Part shown: positions 10,581-19,740 of the stretch, piece by piece
Numbering within the stretch: the first letter of the stretch is position 1
Layout of the letters: each line of letters opens with the position of its first letter
DNA from: Leptospiraceae bacterium
GTDB lineage: Bacteria > Spirochaetota > Leptospiria > Leptospirales > Leptospiraceae
Length of the DNA: 64,000 bases
Direction: 5' to 3'
Assembly: GCA_016708435.1 (NCBI GenBank)
Contig: JADJFV010000015.1
Coordinates: forward strand, 39,278 to 103,277
Position numbers and translations under genes: made by a program
Notes under the pieces: model-generated
What the model was told of the DNA's origin: nothing
What the model saw: the letters and a program-made list of their open reading frames with translations, nothing else
Databases searched by the model: none

Positions 10581-10847
10581 ATGGAAATAGAATCTATCAT
10601 TGGATTTACAGCGGCAAGTCTTACTACGTTTTCTTTTTTGCCCCAAGTAATACGCGTAATCATGACAAAAAAAACAGAAGATATCTCGCGCAATATGTAT
10701 TTACTTTTAAATGCGGGCATCTGTCTCTGGCTGACATACGGGTTTTTAAAAGCAGATTATCCAATCATTGTATCGAACTTAATCACGCTTGTTTTCAGTT
10801 TGACAATACTGTTTTTTAAATTAAGAGAAAAAAAGGAAGGGCTATAG
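10581..10847 (+). CDS. SemiSWEET sugar transporter
   Basis: An 88-aa protein with three hydrophobic helices, the single triple-helix bundle of a bacterial SemiSWEET (MtN3/saliva/PQ-loop superfamily). The LPQV motif in helix 1 (FSFLPQVIRVIMTKKTEDIS) is diagnostic. These proteins dimerise in the inner membrane and allow bidirectional sugar diffusion; a Leptospira biflexa homologue has a crystal structure. The ATG at 10581 has an AGGAAGG site about 5 bases upstream. The gene stands alone, and its stop codon lies inside a hairpin. Confidence 0.93.
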   Translation: MEIESIIGFTAASLTTFSFLPQVIRVIMTKKTEDISRNMYLLLNAGICLWLTYGFLKADYPIIVSNLITLVFSLTILFFKLREKKEGL

Positions 10848-10860
10848 TGGATTAGCCCTT
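10837..10860 (+). terminator. Hairpin at the end of the SemiSWEET gene
   Basis: A perfect 8-bp stem (AAGGGCTA / TAGCCCTT) with an 8-base loop overlaps the stop codon. A run of T begins about 14 bases further on, so it is at best a non-canonical intrinsic terminator. Confidence 0.4.
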
Positions 10861-10880
10861 TGACTGGGTAGGATTTTTTT

Positions 10881-11057
10881 TTATTTACTTTTCTTTTTAC
10901 CGTCATTCCGATCGTCATCTTCACCGGTTCCTTTTTTCCTCAATTCTTTATACAATTCGCCGGTCTCAATTGACCTTGCAAATTCTTTTGCTGATCGCTC
11001 AGCTATTTTTGGATCTACTACAAACAAACCTTCATCGTCATCATCTTCTTCTGGCAT
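10881..11057 (-). CDS. Small acidic/basic hypothetical protein
   Basis: A 58-codon reading frame (MPEEDDDDEGLFVVDPKIAE... ending in GKKKSK). It starts at an ATG with a strong ribosome-binding site (AAAGGAGTT, about 6 bases upstream). The N-terminus is acidic, the middle helical (AERSAKEFARSIETGELYKEL) and the tail basic. It converges with the SemiSWEET gene. The good ribosome-binding site and amphipathic helix suggest a real gene. I do not recognise the family; partner binding or nucleic-acid binding would be guesses. Confidence 0.6.
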   Translation of the reverse strand: MPEEDDDDEGLFVVDPKIAERSAKEFARSIETGELYKELRKKGTGEDDDRNDGKKKSK

Positions 11058-11370
11058 TGTGCTAACTCCTTTCCTTTACCGTCAACTTTTCAATCCTTGT
11101 TATTAGGATTACTTATGTTAGCCTAATCTAAAAACTGAGTCAATTATTTTTCTTAGGAATCAATAGGAGTTTTTGAAATAATAAAAATCTGCTTGAAAAT
11201 AATTCCTAGTTTAGAATGCATTTTTTATCTTGACTATGAAACATTTTCGAAATTTTTACACCTTACTCGCAAATCAGCCGATAGGTATGGGAAATTCTTT
11301 ATTTCATTGTCATAAAACAGTAACACTCAAAGGCAATACTCAATTATGAATTTAGTAAAAGGAATGCACT
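11058..11370. other. Gene-free intergenic stretch
   Basis: AT-rich spacer between a minus-strand small gene and the plus-strand PAS gene. I see no convincing open reading frame, RNA gene, repeat or promoter with correct spacing. It presumably holds promoters for both flanking genes. Confidence 0.5.
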
Positions 11371-11775
11371 ATGAACTTAGAAATGAAAGACGAATTAGAA
11401 TTATCCGCAAGAACGAAAAACCCGGAAAAGGAAAATGAAATTTCGGAGATCATTAAACTTTTCAAGTTTAGCAATTTGAATTTAATCATATCAAATGCCA
11501 ATGGAGAAATCGTATTTGGAAGCAGTTCTTTTTGTAGTCTGTCTGGATTTTATGTAAAAGAATTAGTCAGAGAAAACTTAAAAACCATATTCAATAAAAA
11601 ATTTGACGAAACAGAAATTGATGCTATCGAGAGAGATACAGAATGTTTTAGTGCTATGAGAATTTTACATGCAAGAAATGGAAAGGAAATCTCGGTCAAT
11701 ACTTACAACACCCTATTGCGCGATTTTTTAAATTTTTACATCGTGTCTATCGTAATCCCCTCTCCCGTTATGTAG
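11371..11775 (+). CDS. Single PAS-domain protein
   Basis: A 134-aa cytoplasmic protein. After ~30 charged residues it has one PAS fold: NLIISNANGEIVFGSSSFCSLSGFYVKELVRENL, then FSAMRILHARNGKEISVNTYNTLLRDF. There is no kinase, GGDEF or HTH output domain, so it may act as a stand-alone sensor or docking module. An AAAGGA site lies ahead of the start. No neighbouring gene points to a partner. Confidence 0.75.
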   Translation: MNLEMKDELELSARTKNPEKENEISEIIKLFKFSNLNLIISNANGEIVFGSSSFCSLSGFYVKELVRENLKTIFNKKFDETEIDAIERDTECFSAMRILHARNGKEISVNTYNTLLRDFLNFYIVSIVIPSPVM

Positions 11776-11835
11776 AGACTACCATATATGTGTCTCTGTG
11801 AAAAAACACAGGATGATATACTTTTATTTTTATGA

Positions 11836-12969
11836 TTGCCAAAATTTTTAATCGTAGACAAACTTCTCTTTGTGCAAAATCCAACGCAAGAAACCTTTCT
11901 CTATCGTCTCTTAATCAAAATTGTTTACTATACAACAAATCTCATGTTTCACTCTGCCCATACTTATTTTAGAAAGGGAAATCCTTGTGTGGAAGCGCCA
12001 CACCCAACGATTCTTCTTGCGAACCATGTAGCCGAGACAGACATTGTTGCTCTTGCCAATGTTTATAAAAATATACCTAGATCTAGAACCAAATTTTGCT
12101 TTGCTATGCGACAAGACATTGCTGAGCCAAACTTTCTAGTGAAAGAATTTGAACCTAAGGGGCTAATTAAGATAATTCTCTGGCTCATTGACAAATCTCA
12201 GATCATCAAAATTCTGTTAGTTTACGTCGGTGGAATCGGAGTCAAAAGAGCTTTCAGGGATGATGCGAGAAAATTACTCAAACAAGGCGAACTGCGTGAT
12301 TTAGTAGATTCACAATGGGACAAATTAGCAGAGGGAGTATTGCAAGGAAGAAATCTATTTTTGTTTCCTGAAGGAAAATTTTCTGAAACTGGTAATATGG
12401 AATCGATCAAGCGAGGAACATATCTCATATTTCAGAGAATTCCAAATGTTCGTTATAATTATTTTAATTTTACCTATGATTTTATTTCAGAAAAAAAACC
12501 TGTGCTCCATATAGGATTTGGGGAAAATACTTATTTTCCGCAAGATGCCGATGAGTATACTCTTGCAGCAGAAATTAAAACAAAGCTTGGAAATAGCTAT
12601 GTTTTAACACAGGCAAATATTTTCTCATACATACTATTTAGAGAAGATATAAAAACTGGAATTTCTGAAAAAGACCTAACTCAAAAATTAAACAAGTTCT
12701 TAGAAAAAGTAAAGTCTGCGGATAAATATTTTATCGCCAAAGAATTACTATCCGATAAATTAAATCCACTATTCCAGAAGTTTCTTGCAAAAGCAATAAA
12801 ATCAGGCTTTTTAATTAGAGATGAATCGGCTAACGTTCACTCAACAGAAAAGCTAGCTACTACAAACTTTCGAAATGGAAAAGACATGCGTCGAAAAAAT
12901 CCCTATCTATATCATTTTAACCAGCTTAAATATTACCTAGAAGAGTTTGATAGATTTTATCTCGAATAG
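11836..12969 (+). CDS. PlsC-like acyltransferase
   Basis: A 377-aa protein with 1-acylglycerol-3-phosphate acyltransferase motifs: NHVAETD (motif I, His-x4-Asp) near residue 60 and FPEGKFSETG (motif III) near residue 178. It probably transfers an acyl chain to a glycerolipid at the inner membrane. About 150 extra C-terminal residues are not part of the core fold. The start is doubtful: this frame begins with TTG and no good ribosome-binding site. An ATG at 11832 is in another frame that closes after 46 codons. The true start could be a downstream codon, or one base may be miscalled near the A/T runs. Confidence 0.75.
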   Translation: MPKFLIVDKLLFVQNPTQETFLYRLLIKIVYYTTNLMFHSAHTYFRKGNPCVEAPHPTILLANHVAETDIVALANVYKNIPRSRTKFCFAMRQDIAEPNFLVKEFEPKGLIKIILWLIDKSQIIKILLVYVGGIGVKRAFRDDARKLLKQGELRDLVDSQWDKLAEGVLQGRNLFLFPEGKFSETGNMESIKRGTYLIFQRIPNVRYNYFNFTYDFISEKKPVLHIGFGENTYFPQDADEYTLAAEIKTKLGNSYVLTQANIFSYILFREDIKTGISEKDLTQKLNKFLEKVKSADKYFIAKELLSDKLNPLFQKFLAKAIKSGFLIRDESANVHSTEKLATTNFRNGKDMRRKNPYLYHFNQLKYYLEEFDRFYLE

Positions 12970-13028
12970 TATAAAGACAGGTCTCATACCAGTCTCTGCT
13001 AGCGGCTAAAATTTTCTCTATAGCGAGT

Positions 13029-13976
13029 CTACCTCTTTCGATTTTTCCCGCGCCTACTGGCTGTTGGGCGCTCTGTTGTATTGCGGGGATCATTTCTTTT
13101 TGGTTTTGTAGAACGATTCTTTCCATTTGCATATTTCTTTTCGATGGATAGGACGTGTCTTGGTGGGGATGGTTTGCCCTTACCCGCAGGCTTATCCACC
13201 TGAGTTCCTTGGGGTTTGTTTTTTTTGCTTCGACTGGAGTGACTCGTTGGAACAGAGCTAGAACTTTCTATCAGCTTCGCGATTCCTTCTAGTTCTTGCT
13301 TGGTGAGTTCTCTCCAATCTCCTTCTGGAATTCCTTTTAGGCTAATATTCATTATGCGAATTCGCTCTAATTTGGTGACTTGATATCCAAAGTATTCACA
13401 CATACGACGTATTTGTCGGTTTAGTCCTTGGATTAGAATAATACGAAAGACAAAAGAAGATTCTTTTTTCACAATGCATTTTTTAGTTACTTCACCTAGA
13501 ATGGGAACACCTGCACCCATCGCTTCAATGAATTGATCCATGAGTGGCTTATCAACAGTAACCAGATATTCTTTTTCGTGTCGATTCCCTGCTCTCAGGA
13601 TTTTATTTACAATGTCTCCATCATTTGTAAGAAAAATAAGTCCTTGTGAATCTTTGTCCAAGCGACCAATCGGAAATATCCGCTGACTGTGTTTTACATG
13701 CTCTAGAATATTATCCTTGGTGCTATCTTCTGTTGTGCTTACCACACCAACCGGTTTGTTGTAGGCGAGGATAATCGAAGTATCCCTCTTCTTGGGTTCA
13801 ATGACTAGACCATTTACAACTACTCTGTCCTTCGAAAGAACTTGGTCTCCTATCTTTGCGCGTTTCCCGTTTATAAAAACATGTCCACCTTCAATGTATT
13901 TGTCTGCTTCTCGCCTAGAGCAGATTCCGCTCTCGCTGATGTATTTATTTAACCGAATAGAATTTTTCTCAAACAT
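13029..13976 (-). CDS. RluB/RluF-type rRNA pseudouridine synthase
   Basis: A 315-aa protein. I chose the ATG at 13976 (MFEKNSIRLNKYIS), which has GAGGG 5 bases upstream, over a TTG four codons earlier. Residues ~7-65 form an S4 RNA-binding domain (GICSRREADKYIEGGHVFIN). The catalytic region carries GRLDKDSQGLIFLTNDGD with the nucleophilic Asp (RLD). QGLNRQIRRMCEYFGY is the conserved C-terminal motif of RsuA/RluB/E/F enzymes. These isomerise uridines in rRNA, probably 23S here. A Lys/Arg/Ser-rich tail of ~75 residues follows and may bind RNA. It converges with the acyltransferase gene. Confidence 0.9.
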   Translation of the reverse strand: MFEKNSIRLNKYISESGICSRREADKYIEGGHVFINGKRAKIGDQVLSKDRVVVNGLVIEPKKRDTSIILAYNKPVGVVSTTEDSTKDNILEHVKHSQRIFPIGRLDKDSQGLIFLTNDGDIVNKILRAGNRHEKEYLVTVDKPLMDQFIEAMGAGVPILGEVTKKCIVKKESSFVFRIILIQGLNRQIRRMCEYFGYQVTKLERIRIMNISLKGIPEGDWRELTKQELEGIAKLIESSSSVPTSHSSRSKKNKPQGTQVDKPAGKGKPSPPRHVLSIEKKYANGKNRSTKPKRNDPRNTTERPTASRRGKNRKR

Positions 13977-14128
13977 GAAAGCCCTCAATAAACTAGAATT
14001 TATTACGTAGGCTTTTCTTCAATGAAAGTAATTTTACGAAAGTTTTCTGAATTTCAAAAAGTAAAACTATTGACTTGTCTTTGTAACCTAGAAGCAATAG
14101 ATTTAAAATATTGTTTGAAGGAATAAAG

Positions 14129-14912
14129 ATGAGTTTTTTAAGAGATAGAATTGTATTAATCACAGGGGCAACGGGTGGACTAGGAAAAGAAATGGTAAAA
14201 CAATTTCTGGCAGAAGGAAGCAAGTTAATTCTTACAGATTTGAATCAATCCACACTCACCGAGTTAGTAGAAAAACAAGCAAAGAAAGGACAAATTCTTT
14301 TTTCCTTTGCAAGCGATCTTTCCACTAAAGAGGGTTGCCAGAATGTATATGATACAATTAAAGCAAAGAACTTGGAAGTCGATATACTCGTAAACAACGC
14401 GGGCGTTGCAAGCATTGGTCCATTTCTAACTACGCCTGAATCAGAATGGGAGAGGCAATATGCGATTAACCTACTAGCCCCCGTTCGGCTAACAAAACTT
14501 TTCCTCAAAGATATGAGCAAACGCAATTCGGGGCATCTCGTTAACATTGCGTCTGTCGCTTCCTTTGTGGCGTCTCCAGGACTTGCAACTTATTCTTCTA
14601 CTAAGTTTGGACTCCGCGCTTTTGGAGAAGCACTCAATGAAGAGCTAATTTCTACAAAGATACGGGTTACTAATCTTTATCCGTTCTTTACAAAAAACTC
14701 CAATGATGCAATCCCCGCAGTATGGGTTCAAAGACAAAAAAGCAATCCCCGAATTCTTAATGTCAACTCCAGAAGATGTAATTCGTGATTTAATCAATGG
14801 AATCAAAAAAGATGAGTTACATGTAATTCCGGGAATGTTTGCCAAGACGACAGAGTTTTTGAGTCGCATGGTTCCTCAGGGAATGAGCTTCTTTTTTGAA
14901 TTTTTAAAATAG
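14129..14912 (+). CDS. SDR-family oxidoreductase, frameshifted at an A-run
   Basis: The ATG at 14129 has a GAAGGA site upstream. The first ~190 codons encode a classical short-chain dehydrogenase: TGATGGLG cofactor motif, NNAG, and catalytic Ser with YSSTK (Tyr-x3-Lys). After ...NLYPFFTK the frame runs into unrelated residues and stops at 14788. Dropping one A from the six at 14692-14697 restores the expected continuation (KTPMMQSPQYGF ... STPEDVIRDLINGI ... MFAKTTEFLSRMVP) to a stop at 14912. The gene therefore either carries a one-base insertion, is miscalled in a homopolymer, or uses slippage at A6. Substrate is unknown. Confidence 0.85.
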
Positions 14913-14918
14913 GATTTT

Positions 14919-16520
14919 ATGGAAAATACAGGAAAGAAAAAAGCAAAAAAGAAAACAACCGACAAACAGCCAATAGCCCCAGTCGGTAACGCAAAACCAA
15001 CCAGTCATAAATTAAAGCTTAGAAATACACGCAGCTCTGATTATGAAAGTATCAAAGAAATCATGGATATGGTTTATTCCAATGCAGGAGGAGCTTGGAA
15101 GAGAGAAGAGTTTCTTTCCCAACTAGAACATTTTCCAGAAGGACAATTCTGTATTGAGGATAATGGCATACTAGTCGCAGCAGTGGTAAGCATGATTGTT
15201 AAATATTCCAACTTTGGAGATAGACATACCTACGACCAAATTACTACAGAAGGTTATCTGCGTAACCACGACTCAGATGGCGATACTTTATATGGGGTAG
15301 ACATTTTTGTGAATCCTTCCTATCAGGGGTTACGCCTTGGTAGACGCTTATATGATGCAAGAAAAGAACTCTGTCAGAATTTGAACCTCAGACGAATCAT
15401 AATCGGGGGAAGAATTCCTAGTTATAAAGATCACTACAATGAAATGTCTCCACAAGAATACATCACTAAAGTCAAAGACAAAGAAATCTTTGATCCAGTC
15501 TTAAGCTTTCAATTGGCAAATGGATTTCACGTTCGTAAGATCATGACAAATTATTTTCCAGAGGATAAGGACTCTAAGACTTACGCTACACTTTTAGAAT
15601 GGATTAATATTTATTACGAAGAAAAAGAATTACTCATCGGTGGGAAAAAACCAATTGTCCGAGTGGGTGTAGTGCAATGGCAAATGCGATCTGTTGATTC
15701 GTTTGAAGCTTTCTTAAAACAAATTGAATTTTTCGTAGATGCAGTTGCAGGGTATAAGGCTGATTTTGTGCTGTTTCCAGAATTCTTCAACGTGCCTTTA
15801 ATGGCGAAATACAATAAGCTCAGTCCATCGGATGCGATTCGCTCTCTAGCGGATTACACGGAGAAAATCCGAAACGAGATGCTACACTTTGCTGTGTCGT
15901 ATAATATAAATATTATTTCTGGAAGTATGCCTGTTTACACAGACGAGTATTTGTATAACGTTTCGTATTTGCTAAGGCGCGATGGAACCTGGGACGAGCA
16001 GTATAAAATCCATGTTACCCCCGATGAAGAAAACTATTGGGGAGTGCACGGAGGATATAAAGTCAAAGTATTCGAAACAGATGTTGGTAAAGTAGGAATT
16101 CTTATTTGCTTTGATGTGGAGTTTCCTGAATTGCCGCGAATTCTTGCCGAGCAAGAAATGGATATTTTATTTGTTCCATTTTCTACTGACACAAAGAACG
16201 CATACTTACGTGTTCGCCACTGTGCCCAGGCAAGAGCAATCGAAAACGAATGCTATGTAGTTATTTCGGGTAGTGTTGGAAATTTACCAGACGTAGAGAA
16301 TATGGATATTCAATACGCACAATCGGCAGTATTCACACCTTCGGATTTTGCTTTCTCTCACGATGCGATAGCCGCCGAAGCTACGCCTAACACCGAGATG
16401 ACGCTAGTTGTAGATTTGGATTTAGACTTACTCAAACAATTAAAGACTCAGGGCAGTGTTCGCAATCTAAAATCGCGTAGGCATGACTTGTATAAAATAA
16501 ATTGGTTCGATAAATCATGA
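14919..16520 (+). CDS. GNAT acetyltransferase - nitrilase-superfamily fusion
   Basis: A 533-aa two-domain enzyme. After a Lys-rich leader, residues ~31-205 are a GNAT N-acetyltransferase (GVDIFVNPSYQGLRLGRRLY, acetyl-CoA loop). Residues ~246-525 are a carbon-nitrogen hydrolase with the complete Glu288-Lys363-Cys397 triad (FVLFPEFF, YKIHVTPDEENYWG, VGILICFDVEFPE). This matches the YhcX-like fusion family known from several bacterial groups. It probably hydrolyses an amide or transfers an acyl group; the substrate is unknown. It starts 6 bases after the SDR gene, so co-transcription is likely. Confidence 0.92.
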   Translation: MENTGKKKAKKKTTDKQPIAPVGNAKPTSHKLKLRNTRSSDYESIKEIMDMVYSNAGGAWKREEFLSQLEHFPEGQFCIEDNGILVAAVVSMIVKYSNFGDRHTYDQITTEGYLRNHDSDGDTLYGVDIFVNPSYQGLRLGRRLYDARKELCQNLNLRRIIIGGRIPSYKDHYNEMSPQEYITKVKDKEIFDPVLSFQLANGFHVRKIMTNYFPEDKDSKTYATLLEWINIYYEEKELLIGGKKPIVRVGVVQWQMRSVDSFEAFLKQIEFFVDAVAGYKADFVLFPEFFNVPLMAKYNKLSPSDAIRSLADYTEKIRNEMLHFAVSYNINIISGSMPVYTDEYLYNVSYLLRRDGTWDEQYKIHVTPDEENYWGVHGGYKVKVFETDVGKVGILICFDVEFPELPRILAEQEMDILFVPFSTDTKNAYLRVRHCAQARAIENECYVVISGSVGNLPDVENMDIQYAQSAVFTPSDFAFSHDAIAAEATPNTEMTLVVDLDLDLLKQLKTQGSVRNLKSRRHDLYKINWFDKS

Positions 16521-16563
16521 TTCTTTTCACAAATTAAAAACAAATGCGATATTGATCGAAGAT

Positions 16564-17460
16564 TCATAGGGACGAAAGTCCCTGCCCTCGATACAGCGGA
16601 TTACGATACGAAACCGTTAGCATATATTTTTCGCTGAATCGATAATTCACTCCAAAGGAAGCTTCTCTAAAGATCAAAGGAACTTTGTCGCCGGTGCTTC
16701 TTTCTTTTTGGATTCCGTTAAAAGGAGTCTTGTATAAATATCCAGTAAAGAAAGAAATATGATTATTTAAAATATAGCTAATAAACCCGGATGCGCTAGT
16801 CGTTTTTTTCAATTCAATGTTATCAATCTGGTTCCATGTAAATGTTTGAGGCGGTCTTAGAATATAGGGAACTTCATCATATTCATTGGTTCTATCTCCG
16901 GTATAGCGGCTAATTGGGATTTCACCCCCAAGTTTTCCTACAATCGAAAAATCTTTCCACAAATATCCGAATGCCATATTTCCCTGTCCTGTCCAGTAAT
17001 TACTATCAATGAATTTTTGATTCACTGCACTCGTCGGAAAACCAATTCGTCCTTCTAAAAAAAAGAAATAATTATTCTCCGCCTGTGTTTTAAAAAACGG
17101 AAACAATTTCGATCCAATATAAGGCTTTCCATAACGAGCAAAATCAGATCGCTCTTTTTGATCATAATAAATATAACTAACATTAGCGTTTACAGTGAAT
17201 AATCCGCGCATGAAAATGCTTTCCCCGTATATGTTTGTAGTATTGATATTGCGATTCTCTTGTGCCCCCCGATTGTAGTCATTGCTAACGATAAAGTAAG
17301 TAGGCGGAAAACCACCTTTATCCTCTCCTTGACCCAAAAACCGAACATTGAATTGTGTTGTATCAAGTCCTGAGCCTGTGTGATGGGAATAGATGGAAAT
17401 ACTTTGAAGAAGATAATATACTATAGCCGCAGTTAAGCTAATCTTTTTATTGAATTTCAT
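16564..17460 (-). CDS. Predicted outer-membrane beta-barrel protein
   Basis: A 298-aa exported protein: signal peptide ending near ...SIYSHH, then many amphipathic strands rich in aromatics (NVSYIYYDQKERSDF, ASFGVNYRFSEKYMLTVSYRNPLY). It ends close to a strand-like stretch. A TonB box or plug is not evident, so it is probably a small transporter-like barrel rather than a TonB-dependent receptor. It is the last gene of the mbnP-mbnH cluster, joined to the gene before it by a 4-base ATGA overlap, which suggests a role in moving the metal or substrate handled by that cluster across the outer membrane. Confidence 0.65.
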   Translation of the reverse strand: MKFNKKISLTAAIVYYLLQSISIYSHHTGSGLDTTQFNVRFLGQGEDKGGFPPTYFIVSNDYNRGAQENRNINTTNIYGESIFMRGLFTVNANVSYIYYDQKERSDFARYGKPYIGSKLFPFFKTQAENNYFFFLEGRIGFPTSAVNQKFIDSNYWTGQGNMAFGYLWKDFSIVGKLGGEIPISRYTGDRTNEYDEVPYILRPPQTFTWNQIDNIELKKTTSASGFISYILNNHISFFTGYLYKTPFNGIQKERSTGDKVPLIFREASFGVNYRFSEKYMLTVSYRNPLYRGQGLSSL

Positions 17461-18374
17461 TTGCTACACCTATGCTCTTTGATTGTAGTTGTTAGGTTCC
17501 AGTTTTTTATGATTTCATTGTAGATTCCAGAATTTTGTGCATTGCTGATAACAGGATTGTTATCCGGCAAATCATGAATAGCCCGCAATATTTTAGTATT
17601 GTCTATTATTGTATATGCATTCGTAGTTGTATCTTTAAACAGTTCAGAATACTTAATATCCAATTTTAAATTTAAACCTTGATTTAGACCAAGTGTATTG
17701 CTACATAGCCTTGTAAAAGAGATATCGTTCAATGGAAACTGGATAGTAAAATTTTTTGTCTTTGTTGTGCTCTTTAAGCTTCCGACAAAAAGTATGGATG
17801 CAAAGTGAAAAGTTACTTTTTGTAAAATTCCCTGAGGCAAGTTCGCAAGAACAAAACTTTCAGATGCACTGTAAGACCCGAATTCATCGGAACCATTTGT
17901 CTTTAAAAAAGTAGAAGTGGAATAGCCATTAGCCGTTACATATATTTTAGTGGTTGCAGATGAAATCCCGCCACTACCACCGTCTGCTTCGTGGAGAAAT
18001 ATTTCATTTTGGCTTTCTTTGTTAGCTGTAATATTTGAACTTGTAGTGCTGATATATAATTCTATCTTGTCAAAGTTAATTTTTGAAGAATCAGTCAGAG
18101 TAACAGTATACAGGTCATTAGCCGTTCCGCTGTTTAATTGAAAAGAATCTAATTTTTCATCTCCTTGATCATCATAAAACAAAATCTGTAGATTTGCATT
18201 GGTCTTAATAGAATCTCGAAGAAGGGCAAGCCTTGTAACAATTATTTTGTTATCTGTTAGGCTGTTGCCCTCTGAACCAAAAGTGCAGAAGGACATCGCA
18301 TTTCCCAAGGTGATTATGTAGATAATCACCATTAGCCTTTTTTTATTTTTAAATAATTCTTTTATAAAGTTCAT
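17457..18374 (-). CDS. Exported protein of the mbnPH cluster, unknown
   Basis: A 305-aa protein. A basic, hydrophobic N-terminus (KKRLMVIIYIITLGNAMSFC) looks like a signal peptide, possibly a lipoprotein with a relaxed lipobox ending in Cys. The mature part is Ser/Thr/Asn-rich and beta-rich (ILFYDDQGDEKLDSFQLNSG, KIYVTANGYSTSTFLKTNG). Four-base ATGA overlaps with both the diheme enzyme upstream and the barrel downstream show tight translational coupling. I recognise no family. By position it may be a periplasmic or surface partner of MbnP and MbnH. Confidence 0.65.
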   Translation of the reverse strand: MNFIKELFKNKKRLMVIIYIITLGNAMSFCTFGSEGNSLTDNKIIVTRLALLRDSIKTNANLQILFYDDQGDEKLDSFQLNSGTANDLYTVTLTDSSKINFDKIELYISTTSSNITANKESQNEIFLHEADGGSGGISSATTKIYVTANGYSTSTFLKTNGSDEFGSYSASESFVLANLPQGILQKVTFHFASILFVGSLKSTTKTKNFTIQFPLNDISFTRLCSNTLGLNQGLNLKLDIKYSELFKDTTTNAYTIIDNTKILRAIHDLPDNNPVISNAQNSGIYNEIIKNWNLTTTIKEHRCSK

Positions 18375-19573
18375 TTGAATGGATCACTAAACTTTGCATT
18401 AGAAATAAACTCATCATCGGTGAGTGATTTTAAGAAATTGATTAGATCCGTTTTCTCCTGTGGTGTTAAGCTAAAACCTCGAATCAAGGTTGTATCCTTA
18501 TTCTGTTGCGATTGTCCTCCTGACGCATAATGATCAATTACCTTTCCAAGAGCTTCAGTAGAGCAAGCATCAGTATCACTAGGACTCGCTATTGTGCAAG
18601 TAATACTTCCATCATGCATGTAGGGATAAGTCAATGCAATGTTTCGAAGAGACGGCGCCTTAAATCTTCCGATATCTTTTGTTAGTCCGGTTACATCGTA
18701 TAAACCCTTTTTCGTGCTAGGCAAACTTGCATAAGTCGCATCTGAAATAATTCCATTGCTATGATAAGAGAATTCTTCAAATACAGACTTAGTATGAGAG
18801 GATGAATCTGTATAGTTAAATCCCCCATGACAATGGAAGCACTCTGCAATTTCCCCGTTGAATACCGCCGACCCTCGAATGGCAGAAGCGGATACTGCTG
18901 ATTTATCTCCATAGTTTTGATACAAGTCAAATTTTGATCTACCACTTATGAGACTTCGCTGAAAGGAAGCAATGGAGAAACGAACATTTTGCTCTGTTAT
19001 ATTTTCCACTCCTCCTCCGAATGCTTTTGAAAATAATTCCTTGTAGCGGCTATCTGCCTTTAGCCGATCTAGATAGGTTTCATCGGTTAACCCCAATTCA
19101 ACTGGACTGATTCCAAACATGGGCGCTCGTGCTTGCTCTTCTAGACTTTTAACTAAATTATTCGACCATGTAAGTCTTGGATGATACGCAACGTTTGCCA
19201 AATTCTGTGCACTTCTAGGATGAACTTGTCCGGTAGAGCCAACTCCAAACGGCTTACGGTCAGTAAACGCAAACTCCTGGAGATGACAAGAACTACAAGA
19301 TTGTGTTTGATTTTGCGAAAGTTTTTTATCATAGAACAAGAATCTTCCCAATTCTACTTTTTCATTTGTCATCGGATTTTCAGCAGGAACATTTGGAGTC
19401 GGGAACCCATTTGGAAGTCCCCAGTTATACCCACTCGATGATTGATTAGATAGTCGTAATAGAATTGCAGATTGAATGAGTTGGGAATTCTTATTGTTAT
19501 CCTTATTTGATAAATCAAGACTTCCGCTACAATGTATTGTAAATAAGATGAGTATAATAGTAATTAGTTTCAT
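18371..19573 (-). CDS. mbnH: MbnH-type diheme cytochrome c peroxidase-like enzyme
   Basis: 400 aa from the ATG at 19573, preceded by AGGAG at 6 bases; an in-frame codon 12 residues earlier lacks such a site. The lipoprotein signal is MKLITIILILFTIHCSG. Two CxxCH haem-binding motifs (CSSCHLQEFAFTD and CFHCHGGFNYTD) and PSLRNIALTYPYMHDGS place it in the MauG/bacterial cytochrome c peroxidase superfamily. In methanotrophs MbnH oxidises a Trp of MbnP to kynurenine, which creates a copper-binding site. The adjacent mbnP gene, transcribed just ahead of it, supports the same function here in the periplasm. Confidence 0.85.
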   Translation of the reverse strand: MKLITIILILFTIHCSGSLDLSNKDNNKNSQLIQSAILLRLSNQSSSGYNWGLPNGFPTPNVPAENPMTNEKVELGRFLFYDKKLSQNQTQSCSSCHLQEFAFTDRKPFGVGSTGQVHPRSAQNLANVAYHPRLTWSNNLVKSLEEQARAPMFGISPVELGLTDETYLDRLKADSRYKELFSKAFGGGVENITEQNVRFSIASFQRSLISGRSKFDLYQNYGDKSAVSASAIRGSAVFNGEIAECFHCHGGFNYTDSSSHTKSVFEEFSYHSNGIISDATYASLPSTKKGLYDVTGLTKDIGRFKAPSLRNIALTYPYMHDGSITCTIASPSDTDACSTEALGKVIDHYASGGQSQQNKDTTLIRGFSLTPQEKTDLINFLKSLTDDEFISNAKFSDPFK

Positions 19574-19740
19574 TTTTTCTCCTAAATGCTGTTCAAAGAA
19601 GCTATGCATGGTTCGTCTAGCTCAAGGACATTAGAGTCCCATGAACTTAATCGTCATGGTAACTCTAATACTCGTCCTGAACTATCGAAGGAGCGCTTCT
19701 ATTTCTTAATAGTCTTCAATTTAAACGTTATCCGCTTTAT

